64,000 nucleotides of DNA, taken from positions 3,394,875 through 3,458,874 of the forward strand of contig JALPQD010000240.1 in assembly GCA_023101885.1 (NCBI GenBank). Direction: 5' to 3'. Positions 22,594-33,821 of this stretch are shown in pieces. The translations under genes were made by a program, and so were the position numbers. Each line of letters starts with the position of its first letter. Position 1 is the stretch's first letter. This DNA comes from Typhlomys cinereus. Lineage: Eukaryota; Chordata; Mammalia; Rodentia; Platacanthomyidae. The notes under the pieces are model-generated. The model saw nothing but the letters and a program-made list of their open reading frames with translations. It had not been told where the DNA came from and made no database searches.

Positions 22594-24391
22594 ACAACTG
22601 TCTGGTTACACATAGAATGGGAGAAAATCTTCACTAACCACACATCTGATAGAGCTCTGCTGTCCAGAGTGCACAAAGAACTTAGAAGACTAAACACCAA
22701 GGAAACCAATGGCCCAATTAAAAAATGGGCCCTGGAACTTAAAAGAAACTTTATCAGGGATGAAATTAAAATGTCTAACAAATATCTTAAAAAATGCTAC
22801 ACTTCCTTGGCCATCAGGAAAATGCATATCAAAACTTCCCTGAGATATCATCTCACCCCAGTCAGGATGGCAAAAATCCACAATACAAACAACAAATTCT
22901 GGAGAGGATGTGGAGAGAGGGGAACTCTGCTACATTGCTGGTGGGAATGCAGGCTCATACAGCCACTCTGGCGAGCCGTCTGGAGATTCTTAAAGAAATT
23001 AAAGATTGAAATGCCATATGACCCTGTGATTCCACTTTTGGGAATAACCCCCCATACAGCAGAGGTTCACCTCGATAGCACAAGCATGACCATGTTCATG
23101 GCAGCACTGTTTACAATAGCAAAGACATGGAATCAACCCAAATGTCCAACAGTTGATGAGTGGATAAGGAAACTGTGGTACATCTATACAATGGAGTACT
23201 ACTCAGCTATCAAAAATGATGAATTACTGGAATTTGCCAGGAAATGGATGTCATTAGAAACAATTATATTAAGTGAAGTATCCCAGACCCAGAAAATTAA
23301 GTGCCATATGTACTCCCTAATAGGTGGCTCCTAGTACCAAACACATCCAGCCCACCTATAGACACTCAAAGAAAAATCTCTGTAATACCTACAGTAATTG
23401 CAAGGATTATGAACAGGAGGGATGGGGTAGGAGGGCCACACCAGAAACAAGGAGAGAAGGGACCATGTTACAGCAGAGAAAATAGGCCTCCATCAAGGAC
23501 TCAAATAAGTAATGAGACATCTGATTAACTTCACAGACTTTTGTTCCTGATCATTTACTACTGAGGGGGTATGATCTCACCAGAAAAGGAGGGCATATAG
23601 TCTGGCAGATAAAACGTAACCATTTTGCAAATGGGTGATAGACCCCTTCCTCACTGAGGTTTCCTACTTTTATTACATCTACCTTTGAATGTGCTCTTAT
23701 CTAGTTTAACAGCTTTTTGTCTCTGGCCGGGGGTGACATACAATGCCCAGCAGGATGGAGTGAAGGGCATTTTGCAGGAGCAGCAAAACTGCAAAAGAAA
23801 ATCAATAAGCCACTATCCAGAACTTCAGAGACTCTATAGCAACCACCTAGAACTAGGCCAGACTAATCTTTCCCCATCCTGAAGCTCAGTGACATTTGCG
23901 GAAGAGGGGGCGGTAAGAGTGTAAGAGCAAAAGGATGGGAGGAGCAATGATTTGCAAGGTACTCCACACAAGTTAGGGCCGAAGCAATCATAATTGGACT
24001 TTGCATGCCCTGCGCAATGTCCAACACGCTATTGACCTCACAAAGTCTAGCATCTGCTAAAGGCACCAGGGTCCTTGGAGGCAAGGGATTGGCAGCCACA
24101 GCAGTGTTCCTATACTTAAGGGGAACACGGGAAAGAGTTCAGGGAAAGGCCACTGGGTCCTTGTACGTCATCGGAGAGGAGGGCTCAGAGGAAAATCAGG
24201 CATGCACAAGAAAGGACTCTCTGGGAATTGGGGCGGGAGGCACTGGGGGATGGGGAAGGAGGGGGGAGGGGAAGGGGAGCAGGGAGTTCGGGGGGAGGAG
24301 GAGGGAGGGAGGGAACTGGTGTTCCTATTAAGTTTGTATGAGCTGAAATAATAATAAAAATGTATAAAAAAAAAACAATTGTCTGGTTACA
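22594..24391 (+). mobile_element. L1 LINE (L1-E), 5'-truncated, inside the LTR
   Basis: The body (22611-24374) holds the ORF2 C-terminus, a 1-kb 3' UTR and a poly-A tail. The 17-bp duplication ACAACTGTCTGGTTACA lies at 22594-22610 and, with one mismatch, at 24375-24391. Confidence 0.93.
22611..23334 (+). pseudogene. L1-E ORF2 C-terminal fragment
   Basis: About 240 codons of ORF2p C-terminus are open to the TAG at 23332-23334. The second cysteine of the C-terminal cysteine motif is kept, but two codons are lost just before the first ([10 protein letters not shown]). The fragment lacks endonuclease and reverse transcriptase. Confidence 0.9.
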
Positions 24392-24806
24392 GTTGTTAGT
24401 CCAGCTTGGCAAGAGAGTTCATACCAACACCAGCAGCCAAGGGAATTGGCCCACACCATAGCCACAGCAATTGTTGAGAGAGGGATAAATCTCACTCACC
24501 AGACAATAAGTCTATCTAAATATGCCAAAGACTGTTAACTTCCTGTATCAGCTCCCTCCAACTTATCCACCTGTCCAGGGGAAAAAATCTCTCCCACCAT
24601 GGGATGAGTCTTCCCTCATCAATTAGACAATCTCCTGCAGGTTTGTCTAGGCTTGGCTTAACTCTGGATTCTTCGTTGCTGTGCTCAAATCTAAGGTTGC
24701 AGTTGTCAGGTTGACACCTATATATCTACCTATCGCAACAGATACATGATTCAGTTTATCCCGATATGTTTATCTTGCATGACACTTCCAATATGGAAGC
24801 AGGATG

Positions 24807-24938
24807 AAAGGAAGCAAAGTCATTTGTATGAGCGGAAATAATAAAAAATGCATTAAAAGAAAAGAAAGGAAGCAAAGTCATTTGTATGAGCGGAAATAAT
24901 AAAAAATGCATTAAAAGAAAAGAAAGGAAGCAAAGTCA
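24807..24938 (+). mobile_element. 42-bp L1 tail insertion, tandemly duplicated
   Basis: AAAGGAAGCAAAGTCA occurs three times (24807-24822, 24865-24880, 24923-24938). Between copies is the same 42-bp scrap, starting TTTGTATGAGCGGAAATAAT, which is the extreme 3' end of the local L1 family. The 16-mer is VAPB coding sequence, so it is the target duplication; the whole 58-bp unit was then duplicated. Confidence 0.9.
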
Positions 24939-25867
24939 GAAAACCTTGTGGATTCAGAGTTTTATGTGTGCCCGAATTGCCAGCAGAAAATGATAAGCCC
25001 TATGATGAAATGAATGGAATCATGTCCACAAGTACTTTGAACTCACAAGCTCCATCAGTGGTCTAAGTCCCTGTTTTCATTTCTGGACGACACCTAAGTG
25101 AAGAGTGCAAGCTGCTGCAAGAGAAAGTGCAGAGGCTGTGCACCTCAAGGAAGAAGACAGGCTTTGGGTGAAGACAACTGTGCAGAGAAACATCCCCATG
25201 CCAATTCTGGTTGCCACCCAGAAGGAAGGAGAACTCAACATCTGATTGCTGGCTCTGGTGGTTTTGATTTTTATCTTTGGTGTTATTATGGGGATGATTG
25301 CCTCATAGAGGCTGCTTGTGAAAGATGGCAAATTGGACGAATGCATCCACCACATTGTAAGGTGGAAATTTCTCATGAACCTGTGTGAAAATACATGAAC
25401 ATCTGATAACATCTCACGGGGCTTATCTTTAAATTATGCCTCTCCAGCACTCACAAGTGCACACGCAAACATAACATACTATAACGTGTTTGTGAAAATT
25501 CAGAAATGTAAATGTATAGGGAGAAAGGATGATTTCTGTTGAGGATGAGATACCATGCTTACTGTCATAGTATCACATTATAGTTTTCACATTATACATA
25601 GGTAGGCCTTGGCACTCTTCCTAGCCTGCTGATGCTGATCTGTGGCAGTCAGACTCAGTGCAGTGAGGTGGTTGGTCCTCTCTATAATCATCCTGTCCCT
25701 CCTACTCTCACCTAGGTGGTTTTCCCAGATCTGCAGTTCTGTCCAAACAGTTTTTCTGGAATGCAGAGAAGCAGAAACCAGGAAGCATTGCACAGTCACT
25801 GCAATTCATGTGCCAGGAAGTTATGGGTGGCACATGTGGACTGACCCAACACTTGTAAATCAAAACC

Positions 25868-26177
25868 TGTGCTCTGCTCTTTTATTTTGTTTTTTTAATT
25901 ATTATTAGGGGGGGGGACTATGTGTATCAGAGGGCATTGTGTGTGCTTGTAGAGGCCCAGGGGTAACTTTGGGAATCATCGTGAAACTGTGTCATTTCCT
26001 CTTTGTTTTGCTCTGGAGTTTCCCAGGCTCTGCCTTCCAGGACCAGAAGTTCATGGTGCTATCATTTCTGCTTGGTTTTTTTTATGCGGGTTCCGGGATC
26101 CTAACTCAGGATCTTCTTCTGGCAAAGACAGGCTTAACTCCTGAGCCATCTTTCCAGCCCAAGTGCTTTGTTCTTTT
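25868..26177 (-). mobile_element. B2/B3-like SINE inserted in VAPB pseudogene 3' UTR
   Basis: The body (25884-26161) ends on the plus strand with CTTAACTCCTGAGCCATCTT, the reverse of a B2-type head. The imperfect duplication TGTGCTCTGCTCTTTT / AGTGCTTTGTTCTTTT is at 25868-25883 and 26162-26177. Confidence 0.8.
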
Positions 26178-26566
26178 AAAGGGACCAAACTAAATTTACT
26201 GTTGATTCCTGCAATGAAACTGATTGATCATCAGAGACATTTGCTATGTATCTAACTTATTTAATGTATTTCATTTCATGCATTCTTTTCATAAGAATCC
26301 AGTTAATATCACCTACAAATCACCTGACCTACTGAACACTAGTGTTTCTGAAGGTCCAGGGTGTAAAAGAAGGGGTCTAACTGAATATTGAAGGGCAGCT
26401 GCCAGGAAATGTTTTCTCCATTGGTCAGTAGTAACTGTCTTGTGGAGGGACGTTCTTTGAAATGATGGTAAATTCTGGGTTACCCTATTTTCGACATTGT
26501 TCCTCCACAATTGTCAGCCATCACACATCCTTCTAGCACTCAGGCATAGGTCTATCCATCTGCCAT

Positions 26567-26988
26567 AGTTAGATATAGGTATCAACTTGATGGTTGAAGG
26601 TTCAAGCTTTGTAGAGAATTAGTAGTTGAATCACTCCCAGAACAAACCTTCAAGAGATTGTCTAGTGATGGGAAAGGCCCAACCCATAGTGGGTGGAACT
26701 AGGCCCTGGACAGGTAAATAAAACACAGAGAGCTAGTTGAGCAAGTTGGCATCCTTCTGTATACTTAGCCAGACATGGTTGTCTGACAAGTATGGATCGT
26801 TCCTCTCTTTCAACCAATATGATGTGGCCAGTTCCTTTGGCCCTTGCTGTAGTTGCCGGTATGGGCTCTCCTGCTAAGCTGGACAAGCAGTTGTAACAAG
26901 GAATTGCAAGCCAAAAATAAAAACCCCTTGTTCCCTTAGGCAGTTTAATGGTGATTTTAATCAGCAATCTTGTATAGTAACTGTAACA
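26567..26988 (+). mobile_element. MaLR (ORR1/MT-like) LTR
   Basis: Contains the order typical of rodent MaLR LTRs: TATCAACTTGATGG near the start, GAGATTGTCT, GGTGGAACTAGGCCC, GATGTGGCCAGTTCC and an AATAAA-like CAAAAATAAAAACC near the end. Boundaries are approximate. Confidence 0.7.
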
Positions 26989-27163
26989 CTGTCCCTCTTC
27001 AGGATAAATGAGTCTGACTGCAGAGGGTGAGAGCACAGCGGAGTGGAATGGAAATGCTCCTCCACAGTCCATCTACTGGGAATGGAGAATCTGAATGTGA
27101 ATGAATTTCGTGCTACGAAAAGTCAACCCAATTCTATTCAGTTATGAAGTATCTTAAAAAAGA

Positions 27164-28307
27164 AGAAGTTAATATAACAAGACTCTAGTTTAACAGGTTT
27201 TTATCTCTGGCCAGGGGGTGACATCCAATACCCATCAGGATGGAGCCAAGGGCATTTCAGGAGCAACAAAACCAAAAAAAAAAAAATCAACAAACCATAA
27301 TCCAGAACATCAGAGACTCTATATCAACCACCTGGAACTGGGCCAGCCTAATCTCTCCCCATCCTGAAGCTCAGGGAAATTTGCGGAAGAGGGGGCGGTA
27401 AGATTGTAAGAGCAAAAGGAAGGGAGGAGCAATGATTTGCAAGATTCTCAACAATAGTTGGGGCCAAAGCAATCATAATGGGACTTTGCATGCCCTGCGC
27501 AATGTCCAGTGCACTGTTGCCCTCATAAAGTCTAGCATCTGTTAAGGGCACCGAGACCCCTGGAGGCAAGGGATTGACAGCCATAGTAGTGATCCTATGC
27601 TTAAGGGGAACAAGAGAAAGGGCTTATGGAAATACCACTGGGTCCTTATATGTCATCGGAGAGGAGGACCCAGTGGAGAGTTAGGCATACACAATAAAGG
27701 ACTCTCTGGGAATTGGGGGAGAGGCACTGGGGGATGGGGAGGGAGAGGAGGGGGAGGAGGGGGTTCGGGGGGAGCAGGGGAGAGGGAGGGAACTGGTAAA
27801 AAAATTTTAAAATGTATAATTAAATTTTTAATAAAAAAAAAAGATTGTAAGAGCACAAGGATGGGAGGAGTAATGATATGCAAGATATTCCACACGTTAG
27901 GGCCGAAGCAATCATAATAGGACTTTGCATGACCTGTGCTATGTCCAACACATTATTGACCCTACAAAGTCTAGCATGGACTAAAGGCACTAGGATCCTT
28001 GGAGGCTAGGAACTGATAGTCACAGTAGTGACTAAGCTTGAGGGGAACACAGGAAAGGGTTCTGGGAAATGCCCCTGGGTCCTTGCACCTCATTGGAGAG
28101 GAGGACCCAGAGGAGAGTTTGGCATGCACATTAAAGGATGTTCCTCGGATTGGGGGGGAGGCACTGGGGGATGTGAAGGGAGGGGTGAGAGGAGGGGGGA
28201 TCAGGGAGGTCGGGGAAATATGGAGGGAGGGAGGGGACCGGTCTATCTGTTAAGTTTGTATGAGCAGAAATAATAATAATAATAATAAAAATCAGAAGTT
28301 AAAATAA
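27164..28307 (+). mobile_element. Two L1 3' UTR fragments in tandem (L1-F1, L1-F2)
   Basis: F1 (27178-27842) is a 3' UTR of the ATTAAATTTTTAATAAAA type. F2 (27843-28293) starts deeper in the 3' UTR and ends in the TTTGTATGAGCAGAAATAAT type. AGAAGTTAATATAA (27164-27177) and AGAAGTTAAAATAA (28294-28307) flank the pair. The simplest reading is F1 first, then F2 into its poly-A tail. Confidence 0.8.
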
Positions 28308-28648
28308 ATCCCAAAATTTTAAAACATGGAAGCAGCCAGTGTCTCTTAAATGCCTCCATACAGGAAAGGTACTAAGAACATCCACACTACATGGGCTACG
28401 ATGCAAGTAAAAAACAAACCTCTATTGTATCAATCTAATAAAATATCCAGGTTTGTCCTTGCTCCATCATGTGTCCATACACATGTCATTGACAGTAACT
28501 CAGATGGGACTTAGTAAGCTATACATGCACAGAAGGACACAAGAAAGGAGGGAGACAGATGGAAAAGTATGTAGTGGGGAAAAATGGGAATTTGGATTGG
28601 GTAATAAGGGGTGAAAATGACACAAATTCATATCATATATCAAGCCTT
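28308..28648. other. No feature seen
   Basis: Unique-looking sequence; no gene or repeat I can name. Confidence 0.4.
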
Positions 28649-28904
28649 AAAAGAATATAAATCAGTCTGGGGAGATGGCTCAGGGAGTAAATAAAGCCTT
28701 TGCCATATAAGCCAAAGGACAGAGTTCAGATTCCCAGATCCCATGTGAAAATATGGTGGCATCCTGAAATTCTAGTCCTGGAAGGAGGAGTCTGGGAAAA
28801 CCCAGAGCAATAAGGAGGTATAGCAATCCAAAATGATTCCTAATGTCACCCTTGGACTCCACAGGCACACCACTAAAGTGCCTTCTTATTTTATTTTTAT
28901 TATT

Positions 28905-29970
28905 ATTTTAATACATTTTAATATTATTTCAGCTCATACAAACTTAATAGGTACACCAGTTCCCTCCCTCCCTCCTCCTCCCCCCGAACCCCCTGCTCCC
29001 CCTCCCCCACCCCTCCCTCCCCATCCCCCAGTGCCTCCCGCCCCAATTCCCAGAGTCCTTTCTTGTTCATGCCTGACTCTCCTCTGGGCCCTCCTCTCCA
29101 ACGACGTATGAGGACCCAGTGGCATTTCCCCAAACGCTTTCCTGCGTTCCCCTTAAGCATAGGAACACTACTGTGGCTGTCAATCCCTTGCCTCCAAGGA
29201 TCTTGGTGCCTTTAGCAGATGCTAGACTTTGTGAGGTCAATAGTGTGTTGGACATTGCACCGGGCATGCAATGTCCAATTATGATTGCTTCGGCCCTAAC
29301 GTGTGGAGTATCTTGCAAATCATTGCTCCTCCCATCCTTGTGCTCTTACACTCTTACCGCCCCCTCTTCCGCAAATGTCCCTGAGCTTCAGGATGGGGAG
29401 AGATTAGTCTGGCCTAGTTCTAGGTGGTTGCTATAGAGTCTCTGAAGTTCTGGATAGTGGCTTATTGATTTTCTTTTGCAGTTTTGTTGCTCCTGCAATG
29501 CCCTTCAGTCCATCCTGATGGGCACTGTATGTCACCCCCTGGCCAAAGACAGAAAGCTGTAAACTGGAGTCTTATTATAAGAGCACATTCAAGGGGAGAT
29601 GTAATACTTATACCCAAAAGTGGAACCGCAGGGTCATATGGCATTTGGCAATGGGAGGGGTCAATCACCCATTTGCAAAATAGTTACTTTTTAATCTGCC
29701 GGACTATATGCCCTCCCCTTCTGGTGAGTTCATACCCCCTTAGTTGTAAATGATCAGGAACGAATGTCTGTGAACTTAACTAGGTGTCACATTACTTTCT
29801 TGCAGTCCTTGATGGAGTCCTATTTTCTGTACTGTAACATGGTCACTTCTCTCCTTGTTTCTGGTATGGCCCTCCAACCCCATCTCTCCTGTTCATAATC
29901 CTTGCAATTACTGTAGGTAATACATAGATTTACCTATGAGTGTCTCAAGGTGGGCTGGGTGGGTTTGGTA
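28905..29970 (-). repeat. L1-D 3' UTR, with an ORF2-derived patch
   Basis: The layout is the usual one, with a G-rich tract on the minus strand at 28960-29035. At 29608-29646 it contains a 39-bp copy of ORF2 sequence in place of the usual text of this UTR. Confidence 0.88.
29608..29646 (-). repeat. 39-bp ORF2 patch inside L1-D 3' UTR
   Basis: 38 of 39 bases match 30258-30296 in the same orientation. Both carry TTATACCCAAAAG where L1-A has TTATTCCCAAAAG and the plus-strand copies B, H and E have the equivalent bases, so the patch came from this element's own lineage. Confidence 0.85.
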
Positions 29971-32900
29971 TTAGGAGCCACCTATTAGGGAGTACGTAGG
30001 GCGCTTAATTTTCTGGGTCTGGGATACTTCACTTAATATAATTCTTTCTAATGACATCCATTTCCCGGCAAATTCCAGTAATTCATCATTTTTGATGGCT
30101 GAGTAGTACTCCATTGTATAGATGTACCACTTTTCCTTATCCACTCGTCAACTGTTGGACATTTGGGTTGATTCCATGTCTTTGCTATTGTAAACAGTGC
30201 TGCCATGAACATGGTCGTGCTTGTGCTATCGAGGTGAACCTATGCTCTATGGGGGGGTTATACCCAAAAGTGGAATCGCAGGGTCATATGGCATTTCAAT
30301 CTTTAATTTCTTTAAGAATCTCCAGACGGCTCGCCAGAGTGGCTGTATGAGCCTGCATTCCCACCAGCAATGTAGCAGAGTTCTCCTCTCTCCACATCCT
30401 CTCCAGCATTTGCTGTTGTTTGTATTGTGGATTTTTGCCATCCTGACCGGGGTGAGATGATATCTCAGGGAAGTTTTGATTTGCATTTCCCTGATGGCTA
30501 AGGAAGTGGAGCATTTTTTAAGATATTTGTTAGACATTTTAATTTCATCCCTGGTAAAGTTTCTTTTAAGTTCCAGGGCCCATTTTTTCATTGGGCCATT
30601 GGTTTCCTTGGTGTTTAGTTTTCTAAGTTCTTTGTGTACTCTGGACAGCAGAGTTCTATCAGATGTGTGGTTAGTGAAGATTTTCTCCCATTCTGTGGGT
30701 TGCCTTTGAGCTCATGTTACAATCTCTTTATCTGAACAGAAGCTCTTTAATTTCACAAGATCCCAACTGTTGAGAGTTGGTAGCAGTGACTGTGCCATTG
30801 GATGTCTGTTTAGGAAATGTTGGCCTAGCCCAATCAGCTCGAGGGAGCTATGGTTTTTATAGTCTCTGGCCTGATATCAAGGTCCTTGATCCACTTGGAA
30901 TTAAGTCTTGCACAAGGTGACAAGTATGGGTCCAGCTTTAATCTTCTGCATGTGGAGATCCAGTTTTGCCAGCACCATTTGTTGAAGATGCTGTTCTTTT
31001 TCCACTGGATTCTTTGGGCCCCTTTGTCAAAGACCAAATGGCTGTAATTTTGTGGGCTTATATCTGGGTCTTCAATCCTTATCCATTGATCTGTGTGTCT
31101 ATTTTGGAGCCAGTACCAGGCTGTTTTTATAACTATGGATTTGTAATATAGACTAAGGTTCGGTATGGTAATACCTCCAGCAGTGTTTTGGTTACTCAGG
31201 ATTGTCTTTGCTATCCTGGGTCTTTTGTGCCTCCATATGAATTTTGAGATTTTTTGGTCAACTTCTTTAAAGAATTGCTTTGGGATTTTAATTGGTATAG
31301 CATTGAATTTGTATATTGCCTTTGGTAGGATGGTCATTTTTACGATGTTGATTCCGCCACTCCAGGAACATGGGAGGTCTTTCCACCGTCTGGTGTCTTC
31401 TGCAATTTCTTTCTTTAGGGTTTTAAAGTTTTCATTGTAAAGGTCTTTTACCTCCTTGGTTAGGTTTATCCCAAGGTATTTCATGTTTGGGGGGGCTATA
31501 GTAAATGGGATTGTTTCTCTCAAGGCTTTTTCACTTCTTTCATTCTGGGCATATAGGAAGGCCTCTGATTTTTGCACATTTATTTTGTATCCTGGTACCC
31601 TGCTGAACTTCTGTATTAGTTCCAGGAGCTTCCTGGTGGAGTTTTTGGGATCACTCAGGTATAAGATCATGTCATCTGCAAATAGGGATAGCTTGACTTC
31701 TTCCTTGCCGATTTGAATCCCTCTTATGTCCGTTTCTTGTCTTATGGCTTCAGCTAAGACTTCAAGTACAATATTGAATAGAAGTGGTGAGAGCGGACAG
31801 CCTTGTCTAGTTCCTGATCGAAGTGGGAATGCTTCCAATTGTTCCCCATTGAGCATAATCCTTGCTGTGGGCTTGTTGTATACAGCTTTTATTATCTTGA
31901 TAAAAGTTCCTTGCATTCCTACTGTCTCTAGCGTTTTCATCATAAAAGGCTGTTGGATCTTGTCAAAAGCTTTTTCTGCATCTATCAAGAGTATCATGTG
32001 GTCTTGGACTTTGGACTGGTTTACATGATGAATTACATTTATTGATTTGCGTATGTTGAACCAACCTTGTGTGCCGGGGATGAAGTCTACTTGGTCCCCG
32101 TGAATGATCTTTTTAATATGTTTTTGAGTCCGATTTGCTAAGACTTTGTTGAGAATCTTTGCATCTGTGTTCATCAGAGAGATTGACCTATAGTTTTCTT
32201 TTTTAAGTGAGTCTTTATTAGGTTTTGGGATTAAAACAATATTAGCTTCATAGAAGGAATTTGGTAGTGTTCCTTCCTTTGCTATTTGATGGAACAGTTT
32301 AAGGAGTATTGGTGTTATTAACTCCTTAAATGTCTGGTAGAACTCTGTGGTGAATCCATCTGGTCCAGGACATTTTTTGGTGGGAAGATTCAAGATTACT
32401 TCTTCAATTTCCTTATATGTTATAGGACTATTTAAATAATTCACAACTTCCTGATTCAATTTAGGTAAGTTGTGTTTACTTAGAAATTCATCCATCTCTT
32501 TTGTGTTGTCAAACTTCACAGAGTATAAGTTTTTGAAATATGATGTTATAATTCTCTGGATTTCTTGGGTATCAGTAGTGATAACTCCATGTTCATTTCT
32601 GATTTTGTTAATTTGGGTTTTCTCTCCCCTGCTTTTGGTTAATTTAGCTAGGGGTGTATCAATTTTATTGATTTTTTCAAAGAACCAGCTTTTTGACTGG
32701 TTGATTTTTTCTATCGTTTTCTTAGTCTTGATTTCAGATATTTCTCCCCTTATTTTGCTAATCTCCTCTCTTCTACTACTTTTGGGATCAAATTGCTCTA
32801 GTTTCTCTAAAGCTTTAAGCTGCATTGTTGTTTATTTCTGATGTTTCCATTTTTTTGATGTAGGCATTAAGAGCTATGAACTTACCTCTTAGAACAGCTT

Positions 32901-33771
32901 TCATTGTGTCCCAGAGGTTTTGGTAGGTTGTATTTTCATTATCATTCACTTTCAGGAAATCTTGAATTTCCTTTTTAATTTCTTCCTGAATCCAGTTCTC
33001 ATTCATCATCATATTGTTAAGTTTCCAGGAGTTAGTGTATTTTCTCTTGTATGATGTGTTGTGGATGTCCAGATTTAGGCCGTGGTGGTCTGATAGGGCA
33101 CAGGTTAGAATTTCAACTTTTTTGTATATGTGTAGATTCGTTTTGTGGCCCAATATGTGATCTGTTTTCGAGAAAGTTCCATTTGCTGCTGAGAAAAATG
33201 TGTATTCTTTGGTACGTGGGTGAAAAGTTCGATAGAGATCTGTAAGGTCCATTTCTTTCAGGGTTTGATTAAGTTCCAAAGTGTCTCTGTTAAGCTTTTG
33301 ACCTGTTGATCTATCCCACGTTGAGAGGGTGGTGTTGAAGTCCCCAAAAATTGTTTGGGGGTTGGTTTCTTGCCTTAGACTCTGTAGGGTTTTCTTAATG
33401 AATGTGGAGGGGCCCGTATTGGGTGCACATATGTTCAGTATTGTGAAGTCTTCCTGGTGAATTGTTCCTGTGACTAAAATGTAGTATCGATCCGTATCTC
33501 TTATAATTTTCTTTTGTTTGAAGTCCACTTTGTCTGATAGCATAATGTCTACCCCTGCCTGTTTTCTGCTTCCATTTGCTTATAGAATTGTTGACCAGAC
33601 TTTTATTTTTAGAGCATGCCTATCTTTTCTGGTGAGATGGCTTTCCTTCAGGCAGCAGATTGATGGATTGTGATTTTTAATCCAAGTTTGTAATCTGTGT
33701 CACTTGATTGATGAATTAATTCCATTAACATTTAATGTTATAATGGTGAAACTATTTTTAATTTCAGACAT
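29971..33771 (-). pseudogene. L1-D ORF2, several lesions
   Basis: Starts ATG at 33769-33771, 50 bp after the ORF1 stop, and ends TAA at 29971-29973. The first lesion is TGA at codon 24 (33700-33702, AGA in the sister copies), then TAA at codon 64 (33580-33582, CAA in the sister copies). The next 242 codons (33543-32815) hold endonuclease blocks including SDHHGL. A 5-base deletion near 32830 shifts the frame; then 663 codons carry reverse transcriptase with [10 protein letters not shown] deletion near 30848 and an expanded G-run near 30251 disrupt the C-terminus. It cannot encode ORF2p. Confidence 0.93.
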
Positions 33772-33821
33772 TTATTATGTTTAGTAGTTTTTATAAGTAT
33801 ATTGCTTCGCTTTTAATGGTG

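Larger units (their letters stand above)
22512..24742 (-). mobile_element. MaLR/ERV-L-type solo LTR inserted in VAPB pseudogene
   Basis: LTR pieces 22517-22610 and 24392-24737 start TGTTGC and end TCGCA on the plus strand, with the 5-bp duplication ACAGA at 22512-22516 and 24738-24742. The block ATCAATTAGACAATCTCCTGC read in reverse is typical of rodent MaLR LTRs. An L1 is nested inside it. Confidence 0.8.
22299..26400 (+). pseudogene. Vapb: Processed pseudogene of VAPB, interrupted by three insertions
   Basis: VAPB is a tail-anchored ER membrane protein that recruits FFAT-motif proteins. The 5' part (22299-22516) starts ATGGCAAAGGT, reads VLSLEPQ in a shifted frame and ends at a YDPNEK-like block. 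The rest begins at 24738, with blocks resembling DTSxMEAxxKEAK, ELPAENDKP and EECKxLQEKVQRL, then the membrane-anchor region (CTCTGGTGGTTTTG) and a long stretch matching the VAPB 3' UTR to about 26370. There are no introns, many indels and stops, and no usable frame. Interruptions are an LTR plus L1 (22517-24737), a duplicated L1 tail (24823-24938) and a SINE (25884-26161). The right end is approximate. VAPB rather than VAPA because the 3' UTR and anchor region fit VAPB. Assignment is from memory. Confidence 0.85.

Noticed and set aside
25098..25388. A 96-codon plus-strand frame as a novel gene
   Set aside because: It is an out-of-frame reading of the VAPB retrocopy coiled-coil and anchor region.
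27178..28293. F1 inserted into the middle of F2 at a homologous site
   Set aside because: The repeated AAGATTGTAAGAGCA is part of the L1 3' UTR itself, so it cannot be counted as a target duplication. F2 landing in F1's A-tail needs no coincidence.
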